A stretch of DNA of 41,450 nucleotides, from assembly GCA_910585385.1 (NCBI GenBank), contig CAJUDV010000020.1:1-41450 (forward strand), read 5' to 3'. This document shows, piece after piece, positions 7,501 to 13,899 of the stretch. The notes below the pieces were generated by a model. That model was given only the letters and a program-made list of their open reading frames with translations. It was not told the DNA's origin and did not search any database. This DNA is from an uncultured Oscillibacter sp. (GTDB taxonomy: Bacteria > Bacillota > Clostridia > Oscillospirales > Oscillospiraceae). The stretch's first letter is position 1; each line of letters starts with the position of its first letter. The position numbers and the translations under genes are program-made.

Positions 7501-8780
7501 GCAGCGGCTGGAGCCACGAGGAGCTGTACCAGTATTACGCCCGGAGATTCGACAACATCTCGGACCTCACCGAGGGCGGCGCGGCGCTGTGGGCGCGGCT
7601 GACGGATCAGGCGGCCGCACCGGAGAGCTCCCTCCTCCCCACCCTGGAGGACATCCGGGCCCTGGCCCCGGCGGAGGTGGCGGAGGCGGTCTTCCAGCTG
7701 GGCCAAACCAACCTGGCCGCGTACCTGCGGGAGCCCGCCCTGTACGACGGGTGGCGGGTCTCCGGTCTCACCCGGGAGACGGGCTTTTCCACCTATGGCC
7801 TGAACCTGCCCGTCTACTCCGCGTGGTTTGAGCTGCACCCTTCCCAGCCGGACAAGGTGGTTCTGGCGGGGGGCATGGACTTCACGGAGGACGGCTGGGT
7901 CAAGGGCCTGATGTCCGCCTCCCCCTACCTGCTGTTCCTGCTGGAGGACGGACACTACACCCTGCTGGAGAGCGATATTCCCGATGACCTCTCCACAGAT
8001 TCTCCCGGCTTTCAGGCGGAGATCGCCTGGGCGCTGCTGGAAAATCAGCTGGTCCGCCCCTCCCAGATCGACGCCGAGACGCTGCTGACCATGCTGAACA
8101 TCCAGTCCCTGAACCTTTTAGGCACCTACCCGGAGGCGGAGCAGGAGGCGGTCCTCACGGCCCTGGACGCCTTCCACAACAAAGGCCCCCAGGAACTGCA
8201 AATGGATCTGCGGGACAAAATCCAGACCACCGTGTGGACCCAGCAGGACCTGGACGAGCACGGCGCCGCCCTCTTCCAAAAGCTCCTGGACCGCACCGGC
8301 ATCCAAGCCTACGGCATCACAAACTTTACCGGCAACCACCTGGGAAGCGCCATCACGAACGCCCTCCTCTACTGGCGGCAGAACGCCTCCGCCCACGAAT
8401 ACGACCACCACAGCGTGGCCTACTACCTGCTGGACACCCAGCGGGGCGGCAGCAGCTGCACCGCCTACCTTCTGGTGTCCTGGGGGGACTACGAGCTGAC
8501 GGAGGGCGGCTATGAGCTGGTCACCGGCGGCAGCACCGCTATGGCCGTCTCCTTCTCCTATGTCAATGACCGCTACCAGGCGACGGAGATCTGGCAGCCC
8601 CACGGCGGCGGCCTGTACGAGCCGGAGATCCGATCCTGCTTCCCGGAGGAGGCGGCGAATACCGTCTTCCTGTCAGACGGCCCGAAATACGAGGCGATCC
8701 GCCAGGCGCTGGACGACTCTCTGGAGATGGACGTGGAGGCCTGGTATAAGTTTTACCAGCGGAGTCAGGCGGGCCGATAG
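4518..8780 (+). CDS. BlaR1-like M56 membrane metallopeptidase with giant extracellular region
   Basis: A 1420-residue protein. The first 345 residues resemble BlaR1/MecR1: hydrophobic segments near residues 4-22, 35-50, 132-150 and 225-245; the zinc motif HEETH at 214-218 with further acidic residues in CELACDEGAV (about 254-262); and a last membrane segment near 318-341. In place of the penicillin-binding sensor (about 250 residues) there are about 1080 residues predicted to lie outside the membrane. This part contains DLDGDGIWELASAG (calcium-loop-like, about residue 675) and a tandem duplication: about 827-1035 and 1076-1260 share DDWR/YDGWR, VILAGG..TEDAW / VVLAGG..TEDGW and GAALWARL / GAALFQKL. 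GGAGG precedes the ATG. It follows the BlaI-type gene and is presumably its signal-responsive partner. Ligand unknown; sensing of beta-lactams is not supported because no SxxK/PBP-like domain was recognised. Confidence 0.82.
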   Translation: MKEILITSSVLIAALLLLRQMFRKTISRRAQYALWALVLLRLLVPFNLPALEHNVLTAAEPVTRNMESLYLAPNRVYITSPTGAPFIATDSPQVVVGPATPDNTLTHSGQDAFHTPVEAATVYQQQIALEDLLRPVWYGGMVLTAVWFLLSNLLFWQKLRRRRTPYPVENRARRVYLVESGLPSPCLFGLFRPAVYLTPAAISSPETLRHVLAHEETHARHLDPLWSLLRAVCLTVYWFDPLVWAAALASKNDCELACDEGAVLRLGEGERIPYGKTLLSLIPVRRGPSNPLLSATTMTAGKKQLKERVTRIAENRRHLGAALFAVLAIAAVVCAATFTGAASKAPEETGGGKADGPLTGDELRYFNETFFNGEGFNIRNQFLTSTYERAEDVDLFQLFYNGTGLPADTDGAERRAVCRTGAFDEDPGVDLTKCPAADMSTVLTQNANLPLSATNRVGLEDFIYLPDYDAYYHFHGDTNYWGDVDIVSGEREGDLLRLYYEDTFIPDGWKCVTLREAPNGEYWFSSNLLCERPAVPTAYPAGEPWMTIPLEDLTPYEPQVMEVMTPRSGDTAEVLDSWMVYDQTFQLCRAADGSCYAALGEGPEQKPFLTLPENGAAMEDFYDLLGHYGVVITYRAPKDGEYFTTFNDYYTVDGSGAPCLLARAYGESVIKTDLDGDGIWELASAGIHDVQIFFQRDGQLYEADVLPLLAERWRDPVSFYPTYWDKYGRSLYLNAEVPFPDAVLPAEFGGGQATGTAVRQVYFDGENLRLYRDDNQPVTDHVMEGVQAPEDVLEAARTEVHNRYEYARTHTGVTGGDGEMWDTPAEYDDWRLEITGGPWTETLGGQTFEIWNINYEFHTTTPERVILAGGSYLTEDAWHCNTYPGCTYLYFQLMEDGSRRYLYSAMENDCAPGTEMFRTDMAYTLDGMGIVPLSDLEGEVLADMILMNEASFLNNMAEREDGEIVIDRLRSYLISTYGSALDGLIEINIAFSGSSSGWSHEELYQYYARRFDNISDLTEGGAALWARLTDQAAAPESSLLPTLEDIRALAPAEVAEAVFQLGQTNLAAYLREPALYDGWRVSGLTRETGFSTYGLNLPVYSAWFELHPSQPDKVVLAGGMDFTEDGWVKGLMSASPYLLFLLEDGHYTLLESDIPDDLSTDSPGFQAEIAWALLENQLVRPSQIDAETLLTMLNIQSLNLLGTYPEAEQEAVLTALDAFHNKGPQELQMDLRDKIQTTVWTQQDLDEHGAALFQKLLDRTGIQAYGITNFTGNHLGSAITNALLYWRQNASAHEYDHHSVAYYLLDTQRGGSSCTAYLLVSWGDYELTEGGYELVTGGSTAMAVSFSYVNDRYQATEIWQPHGGGLYEPEIRSCFPEEAANTVFLSDGPKYEAIRQALDDSLEMDVEAWYKFYQRSQAGR

Positions 8781-8791
8781 ACGGCGGCACA

Positions 8792-8810
8792 GGAAGGGTC
8801 TTCCCTTTTT
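8792..8810 (+). terminator. Weak intrinsic terminator after the M56 gene
   Basis: Short stem AAGGG-TCTT-CCCTT running into TTT. Only five base pairs, so termination may be partial. Confidence 0.35.
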
Positions 8811-8865
8811 CCTCCGTTTGGGGTATACTGGTTCCATCAATCCCCAAAACAGGAGGAATACACCA

Positions 8866-9285
8866 ATGAGAAATCTCTTTCTTCTGGCCGCCATCATCTG
8901 CTTCGGCATGGCCATCATCAAGTTCTTCGCCGCCCGCTCCTCCCCCAACACCCCAGCCCCGCGGCGGGCTAATCAGAAGTATCTCACGTTGACGCCGGAG
9001 GAGGCCAAGGCCCGCCTGGACGAGGCGGAGGACGTCATCCTGCTGGACGTACGCACCCAAGAGGAGTTTGACGGGGGCCACATCCCCGGGGCGGTGTGCC
9101 TTCCCAACGAGGACATCTCCGCGGATCTCCCCCTCCCCTTTGACAAGGACGCGGAGATTCTGGTCTACTGCCGCTCTGGCCGCCGCAGCGCCGAGGCCGC
9201 GGAGAAGCTGGCGGACATGGGCTATGAGAACGTGGCGGACTTCGGGGGCATCATTGACTGGCCCTATGAGACCACCACGAACTGA
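8866..9285 (+). CDS. Membrane-anchored rhodanese-domain protein
   Basis: A 139-residue protein: an N-terminal membrane segment (NLFLLAAIICFGMAIIKFFA, residues 3-22), a short linker, then one rhodanese domain (about 40-135). VILLDVRTQEEFDGGHIPGA is the CH2A-type signature and LVYCRSGRRSAEAA carries the active-site cysteine in the CRSGRRS loop. Such single-domain proteins handle sulfane sulfur or act as redox/sulfur relays; the substrate here is unknown. The ATG at 8866 is chosen because AGGAGG lies 8 nt upstream and because it begins directly at the membrane segment; the frame is open further upstream but only as a shadow of the M56 gene. It ends at a strong bidirectional terminator. Confidence 0.85.
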   Translation: MRNLFLLAAIICFGMAIIKFFAARSSPNTPAPRRANQKYLTLTPEEAKARLDEAEDVILLDVRTQEEFDGGHIPGAVCLPNEDISADLPLPFDKDAEILVYCRSGRRSAEAAEKLADMGYENVADFGGIIDWPYETTTN

Positions 9286-9294
9286 AACAAAAAA

Positions 9295-9324
9295 CAGGGG
9301 GCATGGCAGAATCCATGCCCCCTG
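9295..9324. terminator. Bidirectional terminator between convergent genes
   Basis: Perfect 12-bp stem CAGGGGGCATGG / CCATGCCCCCTG with loop CAGAAT. It is preceded by a run of A (a T-run on the minus strand), so it serves the minus-strand gene 9339-9791 best and the rhodanese gene as well. Confidence 0.85.
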
Positions 9325-9338
9325 CTTTCACACGTAAC

Positions 9339-9791
9339 TCACAGCTTTCCCTGCTCCCGCAGCAGCTCCTCCAGCAATTCCACAGCCGTGACAATCATCA
9401 CGTCACAGTGGGCGGTGACGCCCAGCCGCCGGGCCGCCGGAGTTCTCTCCGATACGCCGGGCCGTGCTTTCAGCAGATCCCTACAGCGGGTGTATCCGAA
9501 GACGTCAAAGTAGCGCTGGCGAAAGTCCTTGGCCAATCCGTAGATCTTCCGCTTTGCCTCTATATCCCCCTCGCCGGTGAATGGGAACAGCACGCCCAGC
9601 ACCAGCAGCGCCCCGCTGACGGCTCCGCAGGCCTCCTCGTGGCTGCCGCCATAGCCGCCGCCGAAGCTCCCGGCCGCGGAAAACAGCTGTTCCTCTGTCC
9701 AGCCCGTCAGGTCTGCGAACGCGGCTGTCACGGCCTGGGCGCAGTTGTAGTTCTTTTTGTGATATTCATATGCAAGCGCACAGCGATCCAT
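9339..9791 (-). CDS. C_GCAxxG_C_C family redox-type protein
   Basis: A 150-residue protein with the conserved cysteine pattern that names the family: NYNCAQAV near residue 17, EEACGAVSGALLVLG near 54-66, then TRCRDLL (about 102) and AHCDVMI (about 129). A glycine-rich GSFGGGYGG precedes the central motif. Members are small, often secreted or membrane-linked putative metal/redox proteins found in anaerobes; no biochemical role is established that I can name. The ATG at 9791 follows AAGGGG by about 9 nt. It is monocistronic, with an extended -10 promoter at 9941-9969 and an unusual 112-114 nt inverted-repeat-bounded element between promoter and ribosome site. Ends at the bidirectional terminator 9295-9324. 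Confidence 0.82.
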   Translation of the reverse strand: MDRCALAYEYHKKNYNCAQAVTAAFADLTGWTEEQLFSAAGSFGGGYGGSHEEACGAVSGALLVLGVLFPFTGEGDIEAKRKIYGLAKDFRQRYFDVFGYTRCRDLLKARPGVSERTPAARRLGVTAHCDVMIVTAVELLEELLREQGKL

Positions 9792-9810
9792 CGTCTACCA
9801 TCCCCTTTTA

Positions 9811-9922
9811 GAACCTGTATTGATAATCTCAACGGGCTGCCCGGCCAAACCCTTTACGCAGCATCCACAGCGGTAAACCCGTCAACGGTCATCCAATTCC
9901 GCGCTTCCGCGTCAAATGGTTC
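9811..9922. mobile_element. 112-bp TIR-bounded element (MITE-like), or structured leader RNA
   Basis: The ends are inverted repeats: GAACCTGTATTGA at the left and TCAAATGGTTC at the right (matching with a 2-nt indel), flanked by direct TTA (9808-9810 and 9923-9925), the kind of 3-bp TNA duplication made by some IS5-family elements. Read as minus-strand RNA the ends pair (AGAACC/GGTTCT), starting about 10 nt after the predicted transcription start and ending beside the ribosome site. Internal pairings include CGCG-GAAG-CGCG and ACGGG with CCCGT. The core ATGCTGCGTAAAGG loosely recalls the Moco RNA motif; this resemblance is weak. Origin as a mobile element and use as a leader are not exclusive. 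Confidence 0.4.
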
Positions 9923-9940
9923 TTAAAATTTCCGGCATTC

Positions 9941-9969
9941 AGTATAACAGACTTCCTCTGGGAATACAA
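9941..9969 (-). promoter_or_regulatory. Extended -10 promoter of the C_GCAxxG_C_C gene
   Basis: Minus strand: TTGTAT (9964-9969), 17-nt spacer ending in TGT, then TATACT (9941-9946). The TGn extension compensates for the weak -35. Confidence 0.5.
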
Positions 9970-10049
9970 GGGCTTTTCCAATGTTTCTCCGGCACGAAAA
10001 TTTTTACCGCCAGGGAGGCCGCCGTCCTATAATCCTCAGTACCGGGGCG

Positions 10050-10083
10050 AAAAAAACCGGCGGGGCCGTCTTGGTCCCGCCGG
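10050..10083 (-). terminator. Intrinsic terminator of the bactofilin gene
   Basis: Minus strand: stem CCGGCGGG / CCCGCCGG around an 11-nt loop, followed by seven T. Confidence 0.88.
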
Positions 10084-10105
10084 GGTTCCATGTACGCCGC
10101 TGGAA

Positions 10106-10579
10106 TCAATCCTCCTGGCCGCCGGCCTCGGGCCGTATGTCCTGCCCGGACCGCAGGGTGGGCGGCGTCTCCTTAACCATGGTGGTGCGGCCGTTCAAAC
10201 GGCCTCCGTCCTCAACCACAAAGGAGACAGTAGTCACATCCCCCACCACAGAGCCTGTCTTCTCCAGCCGCAGGTGGTCGTGGGCAACGATGTTTCCCTC
10301 CACACTGCCGGCGATCCGGATGACATCCGCCTCAATCGGCCCCTTGATAACGCCGGTAGCGGACACAATCACATAGCCCTTGAGGCTGACCTCTCCCTCT
10401 ACCCGGCCCTCGATCTGAACCACCCCGTCGCCCCGCAGAGTACCGTTCACGGTCAGGTCTTTCGCGATGACCGTATTGGTATGCGGCTCCGGAAGTTGGG
10501 GCATCTCCTCCTGCTCTTCCGCGGCGTACCGCTCCTCCAACTGGTCAGGCACCTTTGTCTGTCCTCCAAACAATCCCAT
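10106..10579 (-). CDS. Bactofilin (polymer-forming cytoskeletal protein)
   Basis: A 157-residue protein with the bactofilin core from about residue 38 to 135: short glycine-bounded beta-helix turns such as DLTVNGTLRGDGVVQIEGRV, EGEVSLKGYVIVSATGVIKG and EADVIRIAGSVEGNIVAHDH. Both tails are charged and low in structure, as is normal. Bactofilins assemble into nucleotide-free filaments at the membrane and serve cell shape or localisation of wall enzymes; the local function is not known. The start MGLFGGQ follows AAAGGAGG. Its own promoter lies at 10622-10649 and its terminator at 10050-10083, so it is a single-gene unit. Confidence 0.9.
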   Translation of the reverse strand: MGLFGGQTKVPDQLEERYAAEEQEEMPQLPEPHTNTVIAKDLTVNGTLRGDGVVQIEGRVEGEVSLKGYVIVSATGVIKGPIEADVIRIAGSVEGNIVAHDHLRLEKTGSVVGDVTTVSFVVEDGGRLNGRTTMVKETPPTLRSGQDIRPEAGGQED

Positions 10580-10621
10580 ATCCTTCAGCCTCCTTTAGTT
10601 CATAGGGTCTCGATGGTCCCA

Positions 10622-10649
10622 AGTATACCACAAAAAACGAAGCTATCAA
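10622..10649 (-). promoter_or_regulatory. Promoter of the bactofilin gene
   Basis: Minus strand: TTGATA (10644-10649), 16-nt spacer, TATACT (10622-10627). Confidence 0.6.
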
Positions 10650-10730
10650 GGCTTTTTCGTCGAAAGGCCGCGGGGAGCGGAAAAATTTTGCGGCCATCGT
10701 TCTTTTTTTATCAGAATTTTGTAAATTCTC

Positions 10731-10759
10731 TTGACAAGCGAATATTCGTTTTGTATAAT
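10731..10759 (+). promoter_or_regulatory. Consensus promoter of rpsU with palindromic spacer
   Basis: Perfect TTGACA (10731-10736) and TATAAT (10754-10759) separated by 17 nt. The spacer contains the palindrome CGAATATTCG (10739-10748). Downstream the leader can fold as GCCATA/TATGGC (10772-10795) and GTATCC/GGATAC (10803-10824) just before the ribosome site. Confidence 0.85.
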
Positions 10760-10845
10760 ACATACGTTAAAGCCATAATATATGATATGTATGGCCCTTA
10801 AAGTATCCTGGAAAAACCGGATACCTCGGAGGGAGGGAAATATAG

Positions 10846-11028
10846 ATGTCTGAGATCCATGTGAAGGAAAACGAATCCATTGACAGCGCGCTGAAGCGGT
10901 TTAAACGCAGCTGCGCCAAAGCTGGCGTTCTGGCCGAGGTTCGGAAGAGAGAGCACTACGAGAGTCCCAGTGTAAAGCGGCGCAAGAAGTCTGAGGCCGC
11001 TCGAAAGAACAAAAAGCGCTACTATTGA
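10846..11028 (+). CDS. rpsU: Ribosomal protein bS21
   Basis: A 60-residue, strongly basic protein of normal S21 length. SEIHVKENESIDSALKRFKR and the tail KRRKKSEAARKNKKRYY are characteristic. S21 is a late-assembling protein of the 30S subunit near the mRNA exit, implicated in initiation. The ATG at 10846 follows GGAGGGAGG. It stands alone between a perfect consensus promoter and a strong terminator, consistent with high expression; the 80-nt leader with two small hairpins may be a control element, which is speculative. Confidence 0.96.
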   Translation: MSEIHVKENESIDSALKRFKRSCAKAGVLAEVRKREHYESPSVKRRKKSEAARKNKKRYY

Positions 11029-11041
11029 TCTTCGTCTCCAA

Positions 11042-11072
11042 AAAGAGGCCGCGCCGATGGCGCGGCCTCTTT
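11042..11072. terminator. Strong terminator after rpsU (bidirectional)
   Basis: Perfect 14-bp stem AAAGAGGCCGCGCC / GGCGCGGCCTCTTT with a 3-nt loop; A-rich on one side and T-rich on the other, so it can also stop the convergent minus-strand gene 11109-11885. Confidence 0.88.
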
Positions 11073-11108
11073 ATTTCGGATACAGCCTCCGGCTCCGCCC
11101 GCAGCAGC

Positions 11109-11885
11109 TCACCGTCCGCTCTGGGAGAAGAGCTTTCCCGCGATGTCCCTCACCTCCGGCCACATGAGAAAGGCCGCGGCAAACCCCATGGTGTTTCCGG
11201 CGCGCAGCTTTTGGGCCAGGGTGTCCGCGTCATCAAAGAGAACAAAATGGGTCTCCCCCTCCCTGCTGTATGTGAAATACCGGGCGCAGAGGTCCCTGGA
11301 GAAAAAGACCGAGGGACGCTCCCGCTCCGTCAGGCGGCGGAACGCCTCCTCCGTCAGGGGCTCTCCCTCCCCGGAGCGTGCCGGCAGGCGAAAGTCCATC
11401 CGCAGCCGCTGGACGTCTAGCGCCAGGCGGGACGCGCCCCCCTGGGCTGCGGCGGCCTCCTGGAGACGCTGGGAAAAGCTTCCGCCGGAAATGGCGGTAC
11501 ACAGCAGGGGAATCCCTACCGGCGTGGCCCGGGCATAGCGCTCCGGCAGATACAACGTCCGCCGTCCGGCGGACAGGGACTGCCCCAACCGCTCCACAAA
11601 GGCCAGCCGGTCACGGCGGGGCCGCTCCTCAAAGTCCAGCAGGACGCCGCCATACCCCCGCCGCCCGCACTCCCGCAGCACCGCCGCGCACAGGGCCTGC
11701 GGATCCTCGATGAGCGGCGCCTCCCGGTCGCTGACGGACAACAGCCCGCCCCGGGTCTGGAGCAGCAGATTCTGCCGCAGCATGGCGGAGCCCGGGCCGA
11801 TGCGGTAGGCCACATGGGCAAAGGCCCGGCCATATTTCCCCGCCTCCCGCAATTCCTCCGGCGTCACAGCCAGGTACGTCTGCAA
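11109..11885 (-). CDS. Putative TIM-barrel protein, GH18-like (uncertain)
   Basis: A 258-residue protein starting from TTG at 11885, chosen because AAGGGGGAG lies 6 nt upstream and because the frame further upstream only shadows the yqeG gene. The stretch CGRRGYGGVLLDFEERPRRD resembles the DxxDxDxE region of family 18 glycoside hydrolases (strand beta-4, with LLDFE at its end), preceded by repeated strand/helix patterns and followed by TLYLPERYA and FAAAFLMWPEVRDI, which would fit barrel strands 5-8. There is no signal peptide or LysM domain, so a cell-wall role is unproven. The catalytic acid would be the glutamate in DFE. It is divergent from yqeG with only 75 nt between starts. The family call is a guess from pattern. 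Confidence 0.5.
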   Translation of the reverse strand: MQTYLAVTPEELREAGKYGRAFAHVAYRIGPGSAMLRQNLLLQTRGGLLSVSDREAPLIEDPQALCAAVLRECGRRGYGGVLLDFEERPRRDRLAFVERLGQSLSAGRRTLYLPERYARATPVGIPLLCTAISGGSFSQRLQEAAAAQGGASRLALDVQRLRMDFRLPARSGEGEPLTEEAFRRLTERERPSVFFSRDLCARYFTYSREGETHFVLFDDADTLAQKLRAGNTMGFAAAFLMWPEVRDIAGKLFSQSGR

Positions 11886-11898
11886 TGCGATCTCCCCC

Positions 11899-11927
11899 TT
11901 GTGTGAATGGGCTTCAACTGCTATACT
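11899..11927 (+). promoter_or_regulatory. Promoter of yqeG
   Basis: TTGTGT (11899-11904), 17-nt spacer, TATACT (11922-11927). It overlaps the leader of the divergent gene starting at 11885. Confidence 0.5.
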
Positions 11928-11960
11928 ATGTAAATAAACTATGCAAACAAGGAGGCGCCT

Positions 11961-12461
11961 ATGCCCTTTTCCCTGATCCCCCGCCGGGTCTTTGACCGCT
12001 ATGGGGACATCACCGTTGAATATTTGAAAGAGCAAAACATCACCCTGCTCCTCAGCGACCTGGACTTCACCCTGGCCGCCAAATCCACCCGCCGCCCGGA
12101 CCAGCCCCTGCGGGATTGGATCGCCGGACTCTCGGCGGCAGGCATTGCCTTCATGATCGTCTCCAACAACCGCTCCGGCACAAGGGTGACGGAGTTCTGC
12201 GCCGACCTGGGCGTCCCCTACCAGGGCCGCGCCGGGAAGCCCTCCACCAAGGGCCTGAGGGCCGCCATGGCCCGGACCGGGGCGGAGCGGACCCATACAG
12301 CCATGCTGGGAGACAAGCTGCTGACGGATATGCTGGCGGCAAACCGGGCCGGCGTGCTGGCGCTGATGGTAGAACCAGTGGGCGGAGCCGTGACGGTGTG
12401 GCAGAAGGTCCTCCACGGACTTCAGGCCCCTTTCAAAGCGGTGAGCCGGATAAGAAACTGA
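11961..12461 (+). CDS. yqeG: YqeG-family HAD phosphatase
   Basis: A 166-residue HAD-superfamily (IIIA type) phosphatase of normal YqeG length. The nucleophile motif I is LLLSDLDFTLAAKS (DxDxT-like; most relatives have DLDNTL), motif II is FMIVSNNRSGTRV, and motif III/IV is GKPSTKGL followed by MLGDKLLTDMLAANRAGV. All catalytic positions appear present. The physiological substrate of YqeG is not settled; homologues are usually encoded near ribosome or aromatic-biosynthesis genes. The ATG follows AAGGAGG. The following gene is efp, about 240 nt downstream with its own promoter. Confidence 0.85.
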   Translation: MPFSLIPRRVFDRYGDITVEYLKEQNITLLLSDLDFTLAAKSTRRPDQPLRDWIAGLSAAGIAFMIVSNNRSGTRVTEFCADLGVPYQGRAGKPSTKGLRAAMARTGAERTHTAMLGDKLLTDMLAANRAGVLALMVEPVGGAVTVWQKVLHGLQAPFKAVSRIRN

Positions 12462-12579
12462 AAACGTCAAATCTGAATCATCCTCCTCCAACAGCCACTG
12501 ATTGAGATGATTCAAGACACTCTCCTATGGCGAAAACCAAATTTTTTCACTTCACCCCACCCGATCAGCGGAAAAACAC

Positions 12580-12608
12580 TTGCAATACGGGACAAGATAC
12601 GGTAGAAT
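12580..12608 (+). promoter_or_regulatory. Promoter of efp
   Basis: TTGCAA (12580-12585), 17-nt spacer, TAGAAT (12603-12608). The transcript leader is about 85 nt. Confidence 0.6.
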
Positions 12609-12644
12609 AAAGATGATCAAATTACCAGATCATAGAAAAGACAG

Positions 12645-12692
12645 AGAAAATGCCCTCCCGCAGGTCGTTTTCTCATAGATTTTTGAGGAGGG
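12645..12692 (+). promoter_or_regulatory. efp leader with possible ribosome-site sequestration
   Basis: The leader can form a hairpin from GAGAAAA and TTTTCTC around CCCTCC (12653-12658). CCCTCC is also the exact complement of GGAGGG (12687-12692), the efp ribosome site, so two mutually exclusive folds are possible. Confidence 0.3.
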
Positions 12693-12699
12693 TATTATT

Positions 12700-13269
12700 A
12701 TGCCTACGATTTCCGCCGGCGATTTTCGCAAGGGTATGATCTTCGAGATGGAGGGAAAGCCCATGCTGGTGGTGGACTTCCAGCACGTCAAGCCCGGCAA
12801 GGGCGCCGCCTTCGTGCGCACCAAGTACAAGAACGTCATTACCGGGGCCATCCGCGAGGAGTCTTTCAACCCCACCGCTAAGTTCGAGCAGGCCAGTGTG
12901 GAGCGCCGGGACGCCGAGTACAGCTATAACGACGGCGACCTGTACTACTTCATGGACCCCGAGACTTACGACATGTCCCCCCTGAACCGGGACGTGCTGG
13001 GCGAGGCTTTCAAGTTCATGAAGGAGAACACCGTCTGCAAGCTGGTGAGCTACAAGGGCAGCGTGTTTACCGTGGAGGTCCCCAACTTCATGGATCTGGA
13101 AGTCACTGAGACCGAACCCGGCGTGAAGGGCGACACCGCCACCAACGTCACCAAGAAGGCCACGCTGGAGACCGGCGCCGTAATTCAAGTCCCCCTGTTT
13201 ATCAACGAGGGTGAAAAGATCCAGGTAGATACCCGCACCGGCGAGTATCTCGGCCGCTGCAAGGAATAA
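12700..13269 (+). CDS. efp: Translation elongation factor P
   Basis: A 189-residue EF-P of normal length with three domains: a KOW-like N-terminal domain, then two OB-like domains ending VDTRTGEYLGRCKE, the conserved C-terminal signature. The tip loop HVKPGKGAAFVRTK places lysine 34 at the position that is modified in other bacteria. EF-P rescues ribosomes stalled at polyproline; this genome encodes long polyproline-rich segments in the adhesin at 22506-28808. The ATG follows GAGGAGGG. No EF-P modification gene is seen in the window. A terminator at 13275-13294 closes the unit. Confidence 0.97.
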   Translation: MPTISAGDFRKGMIFEMEGKPMLVVDFQHVKPGKGAAFVRTKYKNVITGAIREESFNPTAKFEQASVERRDAEYSYNDGDLYYFMDPETYDMSPLNRDVLGEAFKFMKENTVCKLVSYKGSVFTVEVPNFMDLEVTETEPGVKGDTATNVTKKATLETGAVIQVPLFINEGEKIQVDTRTGEYLGRCKE

Positions 13270-13274
13270 AAATA

Positions 13275-13294
13275 GGGGGGACTGACGTCCCCCC
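13275..13294 (+). terminator. Terminator after efp
   Basis: Stem GGGGGGAC / GTCCCCCC with loop TGAC, followed by only three T. Confidence 0.6.
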
Positions 13295-13445
13295 TTTCGA
13301 TTCCCCTCTGTTCCGCCGGAGGCAGAAAAAACGGAAACCCGCAGTTCCCTGGCCCCTCCCCCGGTCCCTGGAGGCGCGGAGACGCCGGGAACAAGCCATG
13401 ATCATACCATCACCAATTATCTGATAAACGAAAGGAGCTGCTGTT

Positions 13446-13880
13446 ATGGAAATCACTGAGAAGGTCGCGTACCTGAAAGGACTGGCCGAGGGCATGGATT
13501 TGGACACCGATAAGAAGGTCGGCAAGCTGCTGGCCGCCATCATCGACACGCTGGACGATATTGCGCTGGAACTGGAGGACATCAAGGACGAGCAGGCGGA
13601 GCTGGCCGACGGGCTGGACGCCGTCAGCGACGATCTGGAGGACGTGGAAAACGTGGTCTTTGACGAGTGGGACGATGAGGACCAGGAGGATGACGAGTAC
13701 TACTACGACGACCTGGACGAGGACGAAGAGTGCTACGCCACCACCTGCCCCACCTGCGAGGAGACCATCTACTTTGACGAATCCGTTCTGGAGGACGGCG
13801 AGGTCCTCTGTCCCAACTGCGGTGAGAGACTGGAATTCGACTTGGAAGGTCTGGACGAGGAAGAGGAAGACGGGGAGTAA
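13446..13880 (+). CDS. CD1247-type protein: N-terminal helical domain plus acidic linker and zinc ribbon
   Basis: A 144-residue protein. Residues 1 to about 70 (MEITEKVAYLKGLAEGMDLD onwards) match the conserved N-terminal region that Clostridia proteins of the CD1247 type share. A very acidic segment (about 70-97, mostly Asp, Glu and Tyr) leads to a zinc ribbon CPTC...CPNC (about 102-127) and a second acidic tail. Function is unknown; the zinc ribbon suggests binding to nucleic acid or protein. The ATG at 13446 follows AAAGGAG. No convincing promoter was seen in the 176 nt after efp. It shares the convergent terminator 13900-13930 with the pantothenate kinase gene. Confidence 0.8.
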   Translation: MEITEKVAYLKGLAEGMDLDTDKKVGKLLAAIIDTLDDIALELEDIKDEQAELADGLDAVSDDLEDVENVVFDEWDDEDQEDDEYYYDDLDEDEECYATTCPTCEETIYFDESVLEDGEVLCPNCGERLEFDLEGLDEEEEDGE

Positions 13881-13899
13881 TCTCGCATAAAACGCATCA

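Noticed and set aside
4518..8780. Beta-lactam sensing by the M56 protein
   Set aside because: No SxxK/SxN/KTG set or PBP-like domain was recognised, and no beta-lactamase gene is nearby.
11886..12515. Upstream extension of the TIM-barrel-like gene over yqeG
   Set aside because: Antisense to the well-supported yqeG; a ribosome site before TTG at 11885 defines the start.
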